A program made the translations under genes and the position numbers. The notes beneath the pieces were generated by a model. The model saw nothing but the letters and a program-made list of their open reading frames with translations. It had not been told where the DNA came from and did not search any database. Positions 24,552-35,494 of a stretch of DNA of 64,000 nt are shown in pieces. The DNA is from Apium graveolens (Eukaryota > Streptophyta > Magnoliopsida > Apiales > Apiaceae), in assembly GCF_009905375.1 (NCBI RefSeq), contig NC_133650.1, forward strand, positions 146,834,567 to 146,898,566. The letters run 5' to 3'. Position 1 is the stretch's first letter. Each line of letters opens with the position of its first letter.

Positions 24552-26529
24552 ATGGCGAGAACACGGAGAACAATTAGAGCTCTAGAGGAAGGAACACGAT
24601 CGGGGCAACCCAGATGATTTCGTCAACCGTGGAGATACCCCCTCACTCAACTTATGCACCTACCCAAGGGGAAGCCCAGATAGGGGCAACTCAACCTCAG
24701 CCACAAGGGACGATTCCCCCGGCTATTCAAGGTACGAATCCCCAAGTTCAACAACTACATACACCTGTGAACTCTCGACCCATTGGGTACGAGTATTCAA
24801 CTGTTGTGACCACTAACCCCCCTTATGTGATGCCCCTTCACCCTGAGGTTGGAGGAAGTGGACATGCTGGACGGAGTGAAGCACGAGGGCGATCGCCCCC
24901 TTACATACGAGGTTTGGCTCCTATCCCTGAGGATCAAAAATTTTCTGGTCCTTACACTGAGAGAGACTCCGAATCTTCGGATGATGAAGTAGCCCCAAGA
25001 AGGAGGCGTGCTGGCAAAGAGCCGATGGCTGATGGAAGCCAACGTCCTCAAAGCACCCAAGTGACGAATCCCCAAGAAGTGCAGGAAAGGATCAGGGCTC
25101 ATGAGACTGAGATTCAAAGGCTGAGGCGTGACTTGGAGACGCACCAGACCACCAGACTCCAAATACCTCCTAGGGGGAGAAATCCTCCTCCTGTCATAGA
25201 CCTGGATGGTCCAATGCAGAGAAGGGCTGTTGTCCCAAGGGCTGATCCAAGCAATCTTCTTCCCCTTGGAGATCCTGATGATCCTACTCCACCCTTCACT
25301 GAAGGAATAATGAATACCCATATCTCAAGGAAGTTCAAGATGCCAACTATCAAAGCTTATGATAGCACGGGAGATCCCGCTAATCATGTTAGAACATTCT
25401 CTAATGCACTGCTATTACAGCCCGTGAATGATGCTATTAAGTGTCGGGCCTTTCCTCAAACCCTGTCGAGTATGGCTCAAAGGTGGTATAGTCGCTTGCC
25501 CCCAAATTCTATTGGGTCGTTCAGAGAATTAAGCCAGGCTTTTATTAAGCAATTCATCAGCGGAAGAGTTCATGAGAAAAGTTCAGCATCTCTTATGAGC
25601 ATTGTGCAGGGAACAAAGGAATCCTTGAGAGACTATCTGAATCGTTTCACAAAGGAAGCCTTAAAAGTCCCAGATCTTGATGATAAGGTAGCCGTGATAG
25701 CACTGCAACAAGGAACTAGGGATGAGTTTTTCAAGATGTCCTTAGCCAAACGCCCCCCTGAAAGCATGTTGCAACTCCAGGATAGGCAGGGAAGTACATA
25801 AAGGTGGAAGAAAGCGTGAGGAAGACCGTAGTGAGTAATGAGCCCACTGGAGGCAAGAAGCAGAAAACTGATCTGGAGTATATCGCTAAGGACAAGTATC
25901 CTAGAACCGAGCAAAACCCTGATTCAACCCCCAAGAAGGGAGGACCTGGGCAAAAGTTCACCGAGTACGCTAAGCTGAATGCTCCTAGAAGCCAGATCTT
26001 GATGGAAATCGAGAAAGATTGAGATATTCGTTAGCCTAAGCCCCTGAAGGTTGATCCTGCCAAGCTAGACAAGAGCAAGTATTGCAGATTTCACAAAGAT
26101 GTTGGTCATGACACCGATGAGTGTAGGCAGCTGAAAGATGAAATTGAGTTCCTCATTCGAAAAGGAAGATTGAACAAATATACTGGAGAAGGAGGGGATA
26201 GGAATAACAATGGAAGGAAGAACTTTGAAGATCGTAGGAGGGACCAAGACGATCAGGGGCGGAATCCCCAACCTAGAGGACCGGTTATAAACATAATTAA
26301 TGGAGGGCCACGACCTCGAGGGCCTGTGATAAACACAATCTTTGGAGGACCAACTGCTGCTGGATTGTCCAGAAACTCCAGAAAAGCATATATTAGAGAG
26401 GTTATGCATATTTTTGGAGAAACCCCGAAGAGGGCCAGGATAGAAATAACATTGGCTTTTGATGATTCTGACCTAGAGGGTGTGAAATTTCCTCATGACG
26501 ACCCGCTGGTCATAACACCGATAATAGGA
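24552..26529 (+). pseudogene. Element C gag
   Basis: Starts at ATG 24552 (MARTRRTIRALEEG), same start as element E. A one-base loss near 24602 shifts the frame, which then stays open from 24614 to 25801. The capsid core has FKMPTIKAYDSTGDPANHVRTF, AQRWYSRLPPNSIGSF, KSSASLMSIVQGTKESLRDYLNRF. A frameshift at about 25795 leads to a second open part (25804-26022) ended by TGA where E has CGA, then TAG where E has TGG (26032). The knuckle YCRFHKDVGHDTDEC (about 26080) is CX2HX4HX4C, with His in place of the second Cys. E provides the matching but separately broken copy. Confidence 0.88.
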
Positions 26530-26920
26530 AATAGCCCGGTCAAGAGGGTCCTTGTGGATAATGGTGCTTCAGTGGATATCTTACTCCATGATGCCTTTCT
26601 AAGGATGGGGTATAACGACTCCCAATTGACCCCAACCGACATGCCAATATATGGATTTGCGGGAGTGGAATGACCTGTGGAAGGGATAATCAAGTTGCCA
26701 ACCATCATAGGTCAGGAACCAAGGCAAGCAACGCAGATGTTGGACTTTATGGTGGTAAAGGCTAGTTCAACTTATAATGCTATCATGGGAAGAACAGGGA
26801 TACATGCCTTCAGGGCAGTCCCTTCTTCCTACCATTCAGTTATGAAGTTTCCCACCCGGAACGGGACTGGAGAAGAGAGAGGAGATCAAAAAATGGCTAG
26901 AAGTTGGGGCGGGTTCTTCA
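26530..26920 (+). pseudogene. Element C aspartic protease domain
   Basis: The catalytic segment VLVDNGASVDILL (about 26550) has the D-x-G pattern of retroelement proteases; the following MPIYGFAGV and STYNAIMGRTGIHAFRAVPS blocks complete the fold. TGA at 26671 replaces the Cys codon seen in E. Close to its 3' end about 30 bp present in E are deleted, and element D begins at 26921. Confidence 0.82.
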
Positions 26921-28651
26921 TGAAAGAGATGTGTCCTAAGTCCAATCATGTATGATGATTTAGGAATAACTTTTATGTAATCTGTTTTGATTTCATTGAT
27001 ATTAATAAAAGACTTGTTTTGGTTTTATTGCGGGCTTTATCTATTTAAGTGTTTAAATAAGATATACCATAGTTTAGAGTAAAGGTTTTTATGAATTATG
27101 ATGAGATCATAATAATGAGACCTAAAAGATAATAACTCTAAACTTAAATATTTCCTGGTCGTAGGATTACTAACTGGTAATTAGTAATTCGCAAAGATCG
27201 GTACATACTATGCTTGCTTCATTATGAAGGATGTCTGTTCTCATAGACATTTATATGGTGACACTATAGCTAGTATGTAGGTGCTTATTATAGAATAAGT
27301 TCACTGAACATGACTCACACAGCTGAACAACTGATGGAGTTCACTCACATGTCAGCAATTATTCACATAGTGATAGTTGTACAAGTATCCTTAGACTTGA
27401 GGTCATCATAGTCATCTTGTGTACACTGAACTATGCTTTGGTTTAGTTCTTAGTCTCCAGGGACAATTATAAGGGCTCTACTGGGTATAGGAATTTATAC
27501 ACGAAGATAGTGTATGATCAATAAAGGATCTACCCCTTCCAGTGAAGGAAGAGAATATTCAATGCTGATCCACTTATGCTAGTTCAGGAATCTCTGGGCA
27601 GAGTGAATGAAATTAGAAAGGAGTTTCTAATTTACATTAAATAGAACTAAGCATAGTGAATGAGAAAGCAAATGATTAAATAAGATAGGCTTGACACAAG
27701 TTATATGCCTTGTATTTAATCGTGACATTGCAGGGTAGAAGGAATTGATTATACGGTAACTACTCACTGAATAGGTTCTTGGTATTCTAAGCAGTGAATT
27801 CGTATTATCCGGATAGTCGCGATATACTGAGAAGTATCCCTCACGATGTAGAATAAATATGATTAATTTATTAATTAATCATATTTAATGAATTAGATAA
27901 TTTATATAAATAATGATAAAATAGTTTTATTATTATTTATTTCTACTACCGGCTTAATATTGAACCTACAGGGTCACACCATAAAAGAAAATGATTTAAT
28001 GGTGGAGGAATTAATTAATAATGGATGGTAATTATTTATTTGTGAAATAATTAATTAACTAGAAGATTTAATAATTGATTAAATGAGATTTAATTAATTC
28101 TTAATATTATTAATTAAGAATTTAATTTTGGAAATTAAATCAAGTGAGAGAATTATTTTTCTAAAGTATTTAGAAAATGGATTAATGATTAAAATGTGTT
28201 TTAATTATTAGTTAATTGGTTAATAAGAATAATTAATTAAAGGGTTAATAATAATAATATTTTATGGAAAATTTTCAGCTGAAAATTTTGCCTATAAATA
28301 TACTATTATAAACCCTATTTGCCTCAACCCAAATAATTAAGCCTAATTCTAAAGTAGAACAAGAGGGAGGCAACTAATTCTCTCAACCTCTTCCTCCTCC
28401 ATCACATTGTACTCTTGGTGGATACCGGTGGAGTGCTTCACACTTGAGGAGCAGCTGCTAGGGATTTCCGTTCATCGTTCTTGGATCGCTATTAAAGACC
28501 TCCATCTTTCCATTAATGTAAAGCTTCTTAAGGTAAACATACTGAACTATGAATTAAATATTATTTTTCGCATGGATCCTGCGGAGGGTTTCCGTTTTTT
28601 TTAAGATTTAAATTTACGTTTTCGTTGCATTTATGTGCTGAAAACCCTTCA
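26921..28651 (+). repeat. Element D 5' LTR
   Basis: 1731 bp, very AT-rich from 27840 to 28260 with many TTAATTAAT-type inverted repeats. TATA box CTATAAATA at 28292-28300, preceded by a perfect 22-bp palindrome (28268-28289). Confidence 0.93.
28268..28300 (+). promoter_or_regulatory. Element D core promoter with palindrome
   Basis: Two 11-base arms (AAAATTTTCAG and its complement) abut, then two bases later comes CTATAAATA. The right LTR has the same arrangement at 44531-44563. Confidence 0.7.
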
Positions 28652-28652
28652 A

Positions 28653-28664
28653 TGGCATCAGAGC
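28653..28664 (+). promoter_or_regulatory. Element D primer binding site
   Basis: TGGCATCAGAGC, one base inside the 5' LTR; an initiator tRNA-Met type PBS with one change from the sites of B and G. Confidence 0.8.
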
Positions 28665-30045
28665 TACTTGCGAAAAGTTTTTAATTCATTTATATGTTTA
28701 ACTGTTTTCGATATATGAGCATGTACGTGATTCGCCATGATTTGATGTTGATATAATATGCTTATATATGTATGGTTTTGAATATCTGATATTCATGTGA
28801 GTTGTATAATCAATAAATGATTATGTAATATGTATATATATTGATATATACATGATTTATGTTTGTTCTAATTATGAGAATCATATTAGATACTGATTCT
28901 GAATTGGCTGCTGCAGATTTGCTGAAATCTGGGTCTGGTGTCCGATTTACGCAAACGAATACTCTATTCCATAGGTAAACGAGCGTCTGAACAACAGTGA
29001 TAGCTAATTCTATCTACGACTCGTCTGTAAGGCGTTTGACGTCGTTTACTGCCTGCAAACAGTGATTCTTGTTTTTCTGATTTGATTCTGATTTTTCTGA
29101 TTTTTGTCATATTTTTTTATGATTAGATCATGGATTATATGATATGTTAAGATCAGATTATGTGTTTTAACATGCTTTTATGTGTTGTATGAGCATGGTG
29201 GATGGTTATGGCCTTTCGACCTTAGTGTAATGGTTTTGGTTTTAAATACGACTTGCATGTCGTCAATCTTTGTAATCATAAATCTTGAATGTAACTCGAG
29301 TTATTCTTGTAAGTTCATTAGATTAGTTTTACTTTCAATCTATGTAATGTAATTGAAGACGCAAGAAGGCTATCCAATGGAGGTGATACAAAGAAGAAGA
29401 CGAGGCATACAAGAAGTCTAAACAAAGAAGAAGACTTATGTAATAAGTAGTTGTATTTATTTCCATCACCATATTAGATTGACCTTGATCTTTATCATGA
29501 GCTTGATAAAGATCACATAGGATGGGGCCATAACCAAACACATTTACTTTATTGCACTTTACATTTACTTGTTTATTTAATTTTATATATGAGATATATG
29601 CCTATGTTTACCATGCGATGATAGATTTAGGTGAACTTAAATCAATATAAGGTGTGCTATAGAAAATCTAGAATAGGAATCGTTTATTGCCTTAACAATA
29701 ATATTATGAATACAATCATGAGATTCTTATGTTTATGAAACACGTAATTAAATATGAATTTTCAATATTGAGAGAAAGGATGATTCTGTCAAAAGCAGAC
29801 TTCTATCTGTAAGAAAGGGGTGTTAAGTGACGCCTCTTGACAATTCTCCCCCCGATCTGGGAATCATCTGATTATCAATTATTGATTTGAAATATTTAAT
29901 TTAAAAGGAAGAATCTCTTTATAATAAGATTATGATTGTAACATAATATAATCCCTCTAAAATTAAATAATATCAAGTAGTAATTGGCCAATGACACAAC
30001 GGGCTTGTGTCGGTCATAGCCTTCCAACATGGTAGAAAGTGGTTA
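28665..30045 (+). other. Element D 5' leader, unstructured part
   Basis: About 1.4 kb between PBS and the stem-loop region. No open frame on the plus strand worth reporting. A GGGCTTGTGTCGGTCATAGCC stretch near 30001 may be a degenerate fifth member of the stem-loop set described next. Confidence 0.5.
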
Positions 30046-30376
30046 TTATTTTTAAATCATTGTCGTTTCGTGCTACAGCCGAGGGCTTTGATTTCGAAAT
30101 AAGAAATACTTGTCTATTACATAGAGATGTGTACATTGAATTAGAATCTAAAGGTCGTTACATGCTACAGCCGTGGGCCGTTGGAGACTGATTCAATTGT
30201 ACGAAATGTTGGGTTAGACTTGACTTAGAATATTGAGTTTGTCGTGCTACAGCCGTGACTCAATTATTCAAGAGGCTAAAGTTTTATTAGAGAATAATAT
30301 AAGATGTAATTGACAAGAGTTGTCTGCCTATTGAACATCACATGACGTTTCGTGCTACAGCCGAGGTTGTGTGATG
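30046..30376 (+). other. Four stem-loops with conserved GCTACAGCCG loop in D leader
   Basis: The core C(G/A)TGCTACAGCCG occurs at 30069-30081, 30161-30173, 30243-30255 and 30351-30363. Each core sits between complementary arms: 30046-30059 with 30089-30102; 30131-30141 with 30191-30202; 30228-30238 with 30258-30269; 30336-30342 with 30370-30376. The four stems differ completely in sequence but all pair (6-12 bp, some with a bulge or mismatch). Conserved loop with covarying stem is the pattern expected of a functional RNA structure, perhaps for packaging, dimerisation or translation; which one is not shown. Confidence 0.7.
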
Positions 30377-30564
30377 GAATGTAGGATCCCTATTCCCACT
30401 AGCATTATGAATGCTTAATTTTCACTTAGGGGTTATATAAATTAGATAAACTAGTGGGAGCCACTTATGAATAAAGACCCGATTTATATAGTGTCTTGAA
30501 ATGAAATTGAATATTTGCTAAGTGTTGTTATATGTTCATCATTTACAGATTTACTATATTCATT

Positions 30565-31680
30565 ATGTCTTCTGCATTATCACTCCGGAGTATACTAGAT
30601 GCTCACAAGTTGACTGGTCCTGATTTTGCTGACTGGCTTCGAAACTTGAGAATTGTTCTCAGGGTTGAGAAGCTGGAATATGTGCTTGACTCACCTAAGC
30701 CTACTGAATCTGCTAGCGATGCATATAATGATGAACATGTTGTGTATCGTAAGTGGATAGATGATGCAAATGTTGCTCAATGCATCATGCTAGCTTCCAT
30801 GAACATTGAGCTACAGAAGCAACATGAGCATATGGATGCTCACACTATCCTTATGCATCTACAAGAGTTGTATGATGTGGCAGGGAGGACAGCTCGATAT
30901 GAGATATCGAAGGAACTGTTCGGTTGTAGGATGTCTGAGGGATCATCTGTGAATGACCATGTACTTAAGATGATCAATTTGATTGAACATCTTGGACAAC
31001 TTGGTTTTGCCATGGATGGGGAGCTGAGCCAAGACTTGGTCTTGCAATCACTTCCGAGTTCATTCTCGCAGTTTGTTGTGAACTTTCACATGAATAAGCT
31101 GGATGTCAGCCTACCTGAACTCCACAACATGTTGAAGACTGCGGAATCAAATTTCCCCCCTAAGAAGAGTTTTGTTCTTCTAATTGGTGAAGGTTCCAAT
31201 CCTAAGAAAAGGAAGAAGAACCCTTCCAAGAAGAAGAAAGTAGGTGAGAAAAAGCCGGTTCCACCAAAAGCTGAAGACCCCAAGAGCAAAGCTATTTACT
31301 TTCACTGTAACAAGGTGGGGCACTGGAAGAGGAACTGCAAGGTTTACCTTGCAGAATTGAAGAAGAAGAAGGGTAGTGAGACTACCACTTCTGATTCAGG
31401 TATGTTCATGATCGAAGTTAATATGTCACTAAGTCAAATTTCTACTTGGGTATTAGATACCGCCTGTGGTTCTCATATTTGCAATTTGTTGCAGGGACTA
31501 AGGAGAAGCAGGACTCTTCAAGAAGATGGGGTGATTCTACGGATGGGAAATGGAGCAAGAGTTGTTGCAGAAGCTGTAGGATCATTTCATTTATATATGC
31601 CTACGGGCAAGACTATTGTTCTAAATAATTGTTATTTTGTTCCCTCGATTGTGAGGAATATTATTTCTATTCCATGTTAG
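30565..31680 (+). CDS. Element D gag and protease (open frame)
   Basis: Open from an upstream Met at 30532; the Met at 30565 (MSSALSLRSILDAHKL) is the more likely start. The capsid region (about residues 10-210 from 30565) includes FADWLRNLRIVLRVEKLEYVLD and LQELYDVAGRTARYEISKELF, typical of Ty1/copia gag. A Lys-rich basic tract is followed by a single knuckle, FHCNKVGHWKRNC (CX2... with the first Cys reading FHC, i.e. one Cys missing from CX2C spacing as seen). The protease site is WVLDTACGSHIC (about residue 295), with Asp-Thr-Ala in place of D-S-G. The frame ends at 31680 inside protease, and the next frame overlaps it, so either a frameshift or decay separates protease and integrase. Confidence 0.82.
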   Translation: MSSALSLRSILDAHKLTGPDFADWLRNLRIVLRVEKLEYVLDSPKPTESASDAYNDEHVVYRKWIDDANVAQCIMLASMNIELQKQHEHMDAHTILMHLQELYDVAGRTARYEISKELFGCRMSEGSSVNDHVLKMINLIEHLGQLGFAMDGELSQDLVLQSLPSSFSQFVVNFHMNKLDVSLPELHNMLKTAESNFPPKKSFVLLIGEGSNPKKRKKNPSKKKKVGEKKPVPPKAEDPKSKAIYFHCNKVGHWKRNCKVYLAELKKKKGSETTTSDSGMFMIEVNMSLSQISTWVLDTACGSHICNLLQGLRRSRTLQEDGVILRMGNGARVVAEAVGSFHLYMPTGKTIVLNNCYFVPSIVRNIISIPC

Positions 31681-32255
31681 ACTTGGCTGGATTTTCATTT
31701 ATTATTCAGAATAATAAATGTTCAATTCTTAGAGATAACGTTCTTTATGGAAGTGGTATTTTAAACAATGGTTTGTATGTATGTGACGTAGAGCATAATT
31801 TACTACAAATTGAACATACTAATAAAAGAAAAAGGGATGATGAAAATCTCACTTTCTTGTGGCACTGCGGACTTGGTCATATTAGTGAAAATAGACTGTG
31901 GACATTGCATAAGGAAGGGTTACTTGACCACTTTGATTTTGAATCATATCCTACATGCGAGTCTTGTCTATTGGGTAAAATGACCAAGTCTCCATTTAGT
32001 GGACATGGAGAGAGGGCTGCAGATTTACTAGGATTGGTACACACAGATGTATGTGGACCAATGTCTACGCAAGCCATGGGTGGATTTTCATACTTCATTG
32101 CTTTCAAAGATGATCGATCTAGATTCAGATATGTGTATTTGATGAAACACAAGTCTGAAGCCTTTGAAAAGTTCAAAGAATATAAGTATGAAGTGGAGAA
32201 ACAAACCAAACATAGTATTATAACTCTTCGATCAGATCGAGGTGGTGAATACTTG
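31629..32255 (+). pseudogene. Element D integrase, N-terminal part
   Basis: Frame overlapping the end of the gag-protease frame. It has the GAG-pre-integrase block (TFLWHCGLGHISENRLWTLH, then CESCLLGKMTKSPFSGHGERA, an HHCC finger) and the start of the integrase core: LLGLVHTDVCGPM with the first catalytic Asp (about 32045), and FKDDRSRFRYVYLMKHKSEAF. It is interrupted at SDRGGEYL by element E (TSD ACTTG at 32251-32255). Confidence 0.88.
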
Positions 32256-32795
32256 TGTTATGGATTAAAAACTAATATATATAATTGCTGTATTTATTGC
32301 TAAGATTCAGGAGCTCAAGGCCTTTAATGGCTGTTCTCGTGTTTCGTAGCTTAATTCTGCCTTTACGAGATGCCTACGTATCTCTGTGAATTAGAGAATC
32401 AAGCCAAAAAACGTAGTTCTGATTTGTGGGGTGAGACCCCTTATATAGATGTTGGGAGTCCTAGAATTGGACTTGGTATAGGAGACCTGGTGGGCAAGTC
32501 TCATAATTAGAATGGACTTTGGAGTCCTAGATAGTAGGAAACTGATTCCTTATCCTTTTAGGTCCCCTTGAGGCTAATCTATAAGGATTTATATCCTTAT
32601 CAGGACTCTTCTCAATAACTGATTTTTTCCTTATTAATCAATTACGAAATTAATTAATAATCAGGGCTTTTAGGCCTTCATTAGGCCATCAGGCTTAACC
32701 TTTCCGGTCTGAGTATCACATATCTTTTTATTGGGCCTAGCAGCCCATACCTTGCAGTATTTAATTATACTATCACAATTTATTTACCCCTATCA
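32256..32795 (-). repeat. Element E 3' LTR (left)
   Basis: 540 bp; minus-strand TATA box CTATATAAG at 32440-32448, as in C. In the minus sense it begins TGATAGGGGTAAATAAAT. Confidence 0.93.
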
Positions 32796-32812
32796 TTTGC
32801 CCCCCAACTTTT
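32796..32812 (-). promoter_or_regulatory. Element E polypurine tract
   Basis: AAAAGTTGGGGGGCAAA on the minus strand, identical to the one in C (52050-52066). Confidence 0.85.
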
Positions 32813-32939
32813 GGGAAACATTGATTAGGTTTCGCAGAAGTTAAATCTACTCGTTCCCTTACACGGTTTTGTTTTTGCGTAAAGTGTGGAGCGACCTACA
32901 CATTTACAATGAATCTTCCTTTTATTCAGAAATCATCTT

Positions 32940-33870
32940 AATTTCTAGGAATTTTTCCCTAATTTTCTGGGATTTTCCCTAATTTTCTGGAATTTATCCT
33001 TAATTTCTGGATTTTTCCCTTAATTTCTGGGATTTGTCCTTAAATTTTCTGGATTTATTCCTTATTTTCTGGATTTTTCCCTTAATTTCTGGGATTTGTC
33101 CTTAAATTTTCTGGATTTATTCCTTATTTCTGAAAATATTAACATTTTTCAGAAATTATTTAAGGAATTTCCTTATTTTTCTGGATTTTTTCCCTAATTT
33201 CTGGGATTTATCCTTTAATTTTATGGATTTATTCCTTATTTCTGAAAATATTAACATTTTTCAGAAATTATTTAAGGAATTTCCTTATTTTTCTGGATTT
33301 TTTTCCCTAATTTCTGGGATTTATCCTTTAATTTTCTGGATTTATTCCTTATTTCTGAAAATATTAACATTTTTCAGAAATTATTTATGGAATTTCCTTA
33401 TTTTTCTGGATTTTTCCCTAATTTCTGGGATTTATCCTTTAATTTTCTGGATTTATTCCTTATTTCTGAAAATATTAACATTTTTCAGAAATTATTTAAG
33501 GAATTTCCTTATTTTTCTGGATTTTTTCCCTAATTTTTGGGATTTATCCTTTAATTTTCTGGATTTATTCCTTATTTCTGAAAATATTAACATTTTTCAG
33601 AAATTATTTAAGGAATTTCCTTATTTTTCTGGATTTTTTCCCTAATTTCTGGGATTTATCCTTTAATTTTCTGGATTTATTCCTTATTTCTGAAAATATT
33701 AACATTTTTCAGAAATTATTTAAGGAATTTCCTTATTTTTCTGGAATTTTTCCTAATTTCTGGGATTTATCCTTTAATTTTCTGGATTTATTCCTTATTT
33801 CTGAAAATATTAACATTTTTCAGAAATTATTTAAGGAATTTCCTTATTTTTTTTGTAATTTTCCAGGATT
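32940..33870 (-). repeat. AT-rich tandem array (112-bp unit) in E 3' tail
   Basis: From 32940 to 33120 there are short irregular repeats of a TTTCTGG(A/G)ATTT...CC(C/T)TAATTT unit. From about 33121 a higher-order unit of 111-113 bp repeats at least six times (TCTGAAAATA starts at 33129, 33241, 33354, 33465, 33577, 33689, 33800). Each unit holds an inverted repeat, CTGAAAAT...ATTTTTCAG. In element C the same place (51600-51960) has only one such unit plus shorter repeats. The 140-codon ORF here is the array read in rotating frames. Confidence 0.85.
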
Positions 33871-33919
33871 TTTTCTTCCCTTTTTCTTCCTTTTTTCTTC
33901 CTTTTTTTTTTTTTTACAA

Positions 33920-34360
33920 TTTTCGACCAGGAATCCATTCGACCAGGATCCTGGTCGAATTAACCTCCATATTGTCCTGGTCGACAACCTTTCGAGCAGG
34001 AGTATTTCGAGTAGAAGTCCTGGTCGAATTTCGGCCAGGATTTTTTCCCTTTTTTTGTTTTTTTTTTTGTTTTTGTTTTTGTTGTTTTTTTTTTTGAAAT
34101 ATTTCCACCAGGAATTTTCGAGTAGGAAACTTCTGTTTCGGTCAAGATTCCATTTTTGACCGAATTAGCCCCCTTTTAGATGCCCAGGTCGACGATATTT
34201 CGAGCTCGAGGATTTCGACCAGGAATTCTTCACACTTTTTGGTCGAATTGGTCCTGGTCCTGGTCGAATTAAGGCCTTTATTTACCTTGATCGACAGGAT
34301 TTCGACCTCAAGCAATTCGACCAGGACTTCTTTGTGTTTTCTGGTCGAACAGGTCAGGAA
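33920..34360 (-). repeat. GGTCGAA / TTCGACC palindrome array in E
   Basis: Many copies of TTCGACCAGGA and its complement TCCTGGTCGAA in alternating orientation, including a perfect 24-bp palindrome at 33937-33960. C has the same palindrome at 51532-51555 and a similar array at 51170-51560. Confidence 0.75.
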
Positions 34361-35290
34361 TATACACATGGATTTGGGCCCTTAAAACTGGGCTGATCTT
34401 TGGGCCTTAATTTAGTGGGCCTTATCCCTGGGCCTCCCACATCAATTATATAGGCCCTTTACTGGGCTCGTTTCTTTTTGGGCTAACTTTTGTTTTTAAC
34501 TGGGCTTCTTTTTTATTGGGCTTCAGAGGCCTTTCAATTGGGCTCCCAACTCTGGGCTTTCAATTTGGGCCAAAAATTTAGCTGGGCTTCTTTTCACCCT
34601 TTTTTCCTAAAAATCAAGTGGGATTCATGCAAGGCTTTTCAAACACTTGGGTTGTCAACTGGGCATGATTATTTCCTCAGGAACATTTTCGTCTTGATAA
34701 ATATTTTTGACCGAATTAACCTCCTTTTCTAGCCTTGGTCGAAGCCTTTTCGATCTCAACTAATTCGACGATGAATACAACATGAAACCTGATCGAATTG
34801 GGTCTGGAATTTGGGATATATTACTTTCGGTGACTCCATATATTTGATTTGGGCCCTAAGTCTGGGCTGGATTTTTTCCAATCTCAAATTTGAGCCTAAG
34901 ATTTGGGCCTGAATTCTTTTATGGGTAATTTATTTTTGACCCTGGCCTTTTCTAAACCAGGCCTTTAACTTGGGCATTCCCCTTTTTTGACTGGGTTTTT
35001 GTATTAGGCCCCTTTCTTTTAACTGGGCTTCTTTGGTCCACCCTAAATTGGTCTTTAATTTGGGGCCACTTAATTTTCAGCTAATTGGGCCCTTTTCTGG
35101 GCTTACCTCTTATTGGGTTGATCTTTGCCCTAAACCTGGGCTAGATTTATGAAACCTTGTATTGGGTTTCAACTTGGGCCCTTCTGGGCTTTGAATATTT
35201 GGGGCCCTTATCTGGGCTTGACATACTTCCAGGCCCAACAAGATTTAACCTTTTTTTTTGAATTGGGCCTTTTTATAGGGCTTTCATATC
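34361..35290 (-). repeat. TGGGCY motif cluster in E 3' tail
   Basis: About 26 TGGGC(C/T) sites on the plus strand in 900 bp. The matching region of C (50620-51130) lies directly upstream of the antisense gene. TGGGCY is the plant site II motif recognised by TCP factors, but binding here is only inferred. Confidence 0.6.
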
Positions 35291-35494
35291 ATGCATCTAA
35301 TTTACTTGCCATGCCATAGAGATTCAAACATATTTCGAAAAATTCTCTGAGCTTCAAAAATTGTTTGGGATTCATCCCTTACACAAGTCTTAATAAACTT
35401 TATAATAAGACATATAAATCCTAAGCAAGCAAAGCTTCGAGGTGCTTTTCAACCTACTCTCCATCATGACAAGTGAGAATCGTATCCAACTGCC

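Noticed and set aside
24797..25321. 174-codon minus-strand ORF opposite C gag
   Set aside because: Shadow of the gag frame; the equivalent in E (40601-40966) shows the same mirror pattern without independent signs of coding.
27258..27275. Match to a phage SP6 promoter core (GGTGACACTATAG)
   Set aside because: Chance match in the D LTR, also in the other copy near 43519; no phage polymerase context.
33223..33645. 140-codon ORF with repeated ISENINIFQKLFKEF and FLKILTFFRNYL
   Set aside because: It is the 112-bp array read through rotating frames, because 112 is not a multiple of three; no protein selection can be claimed.
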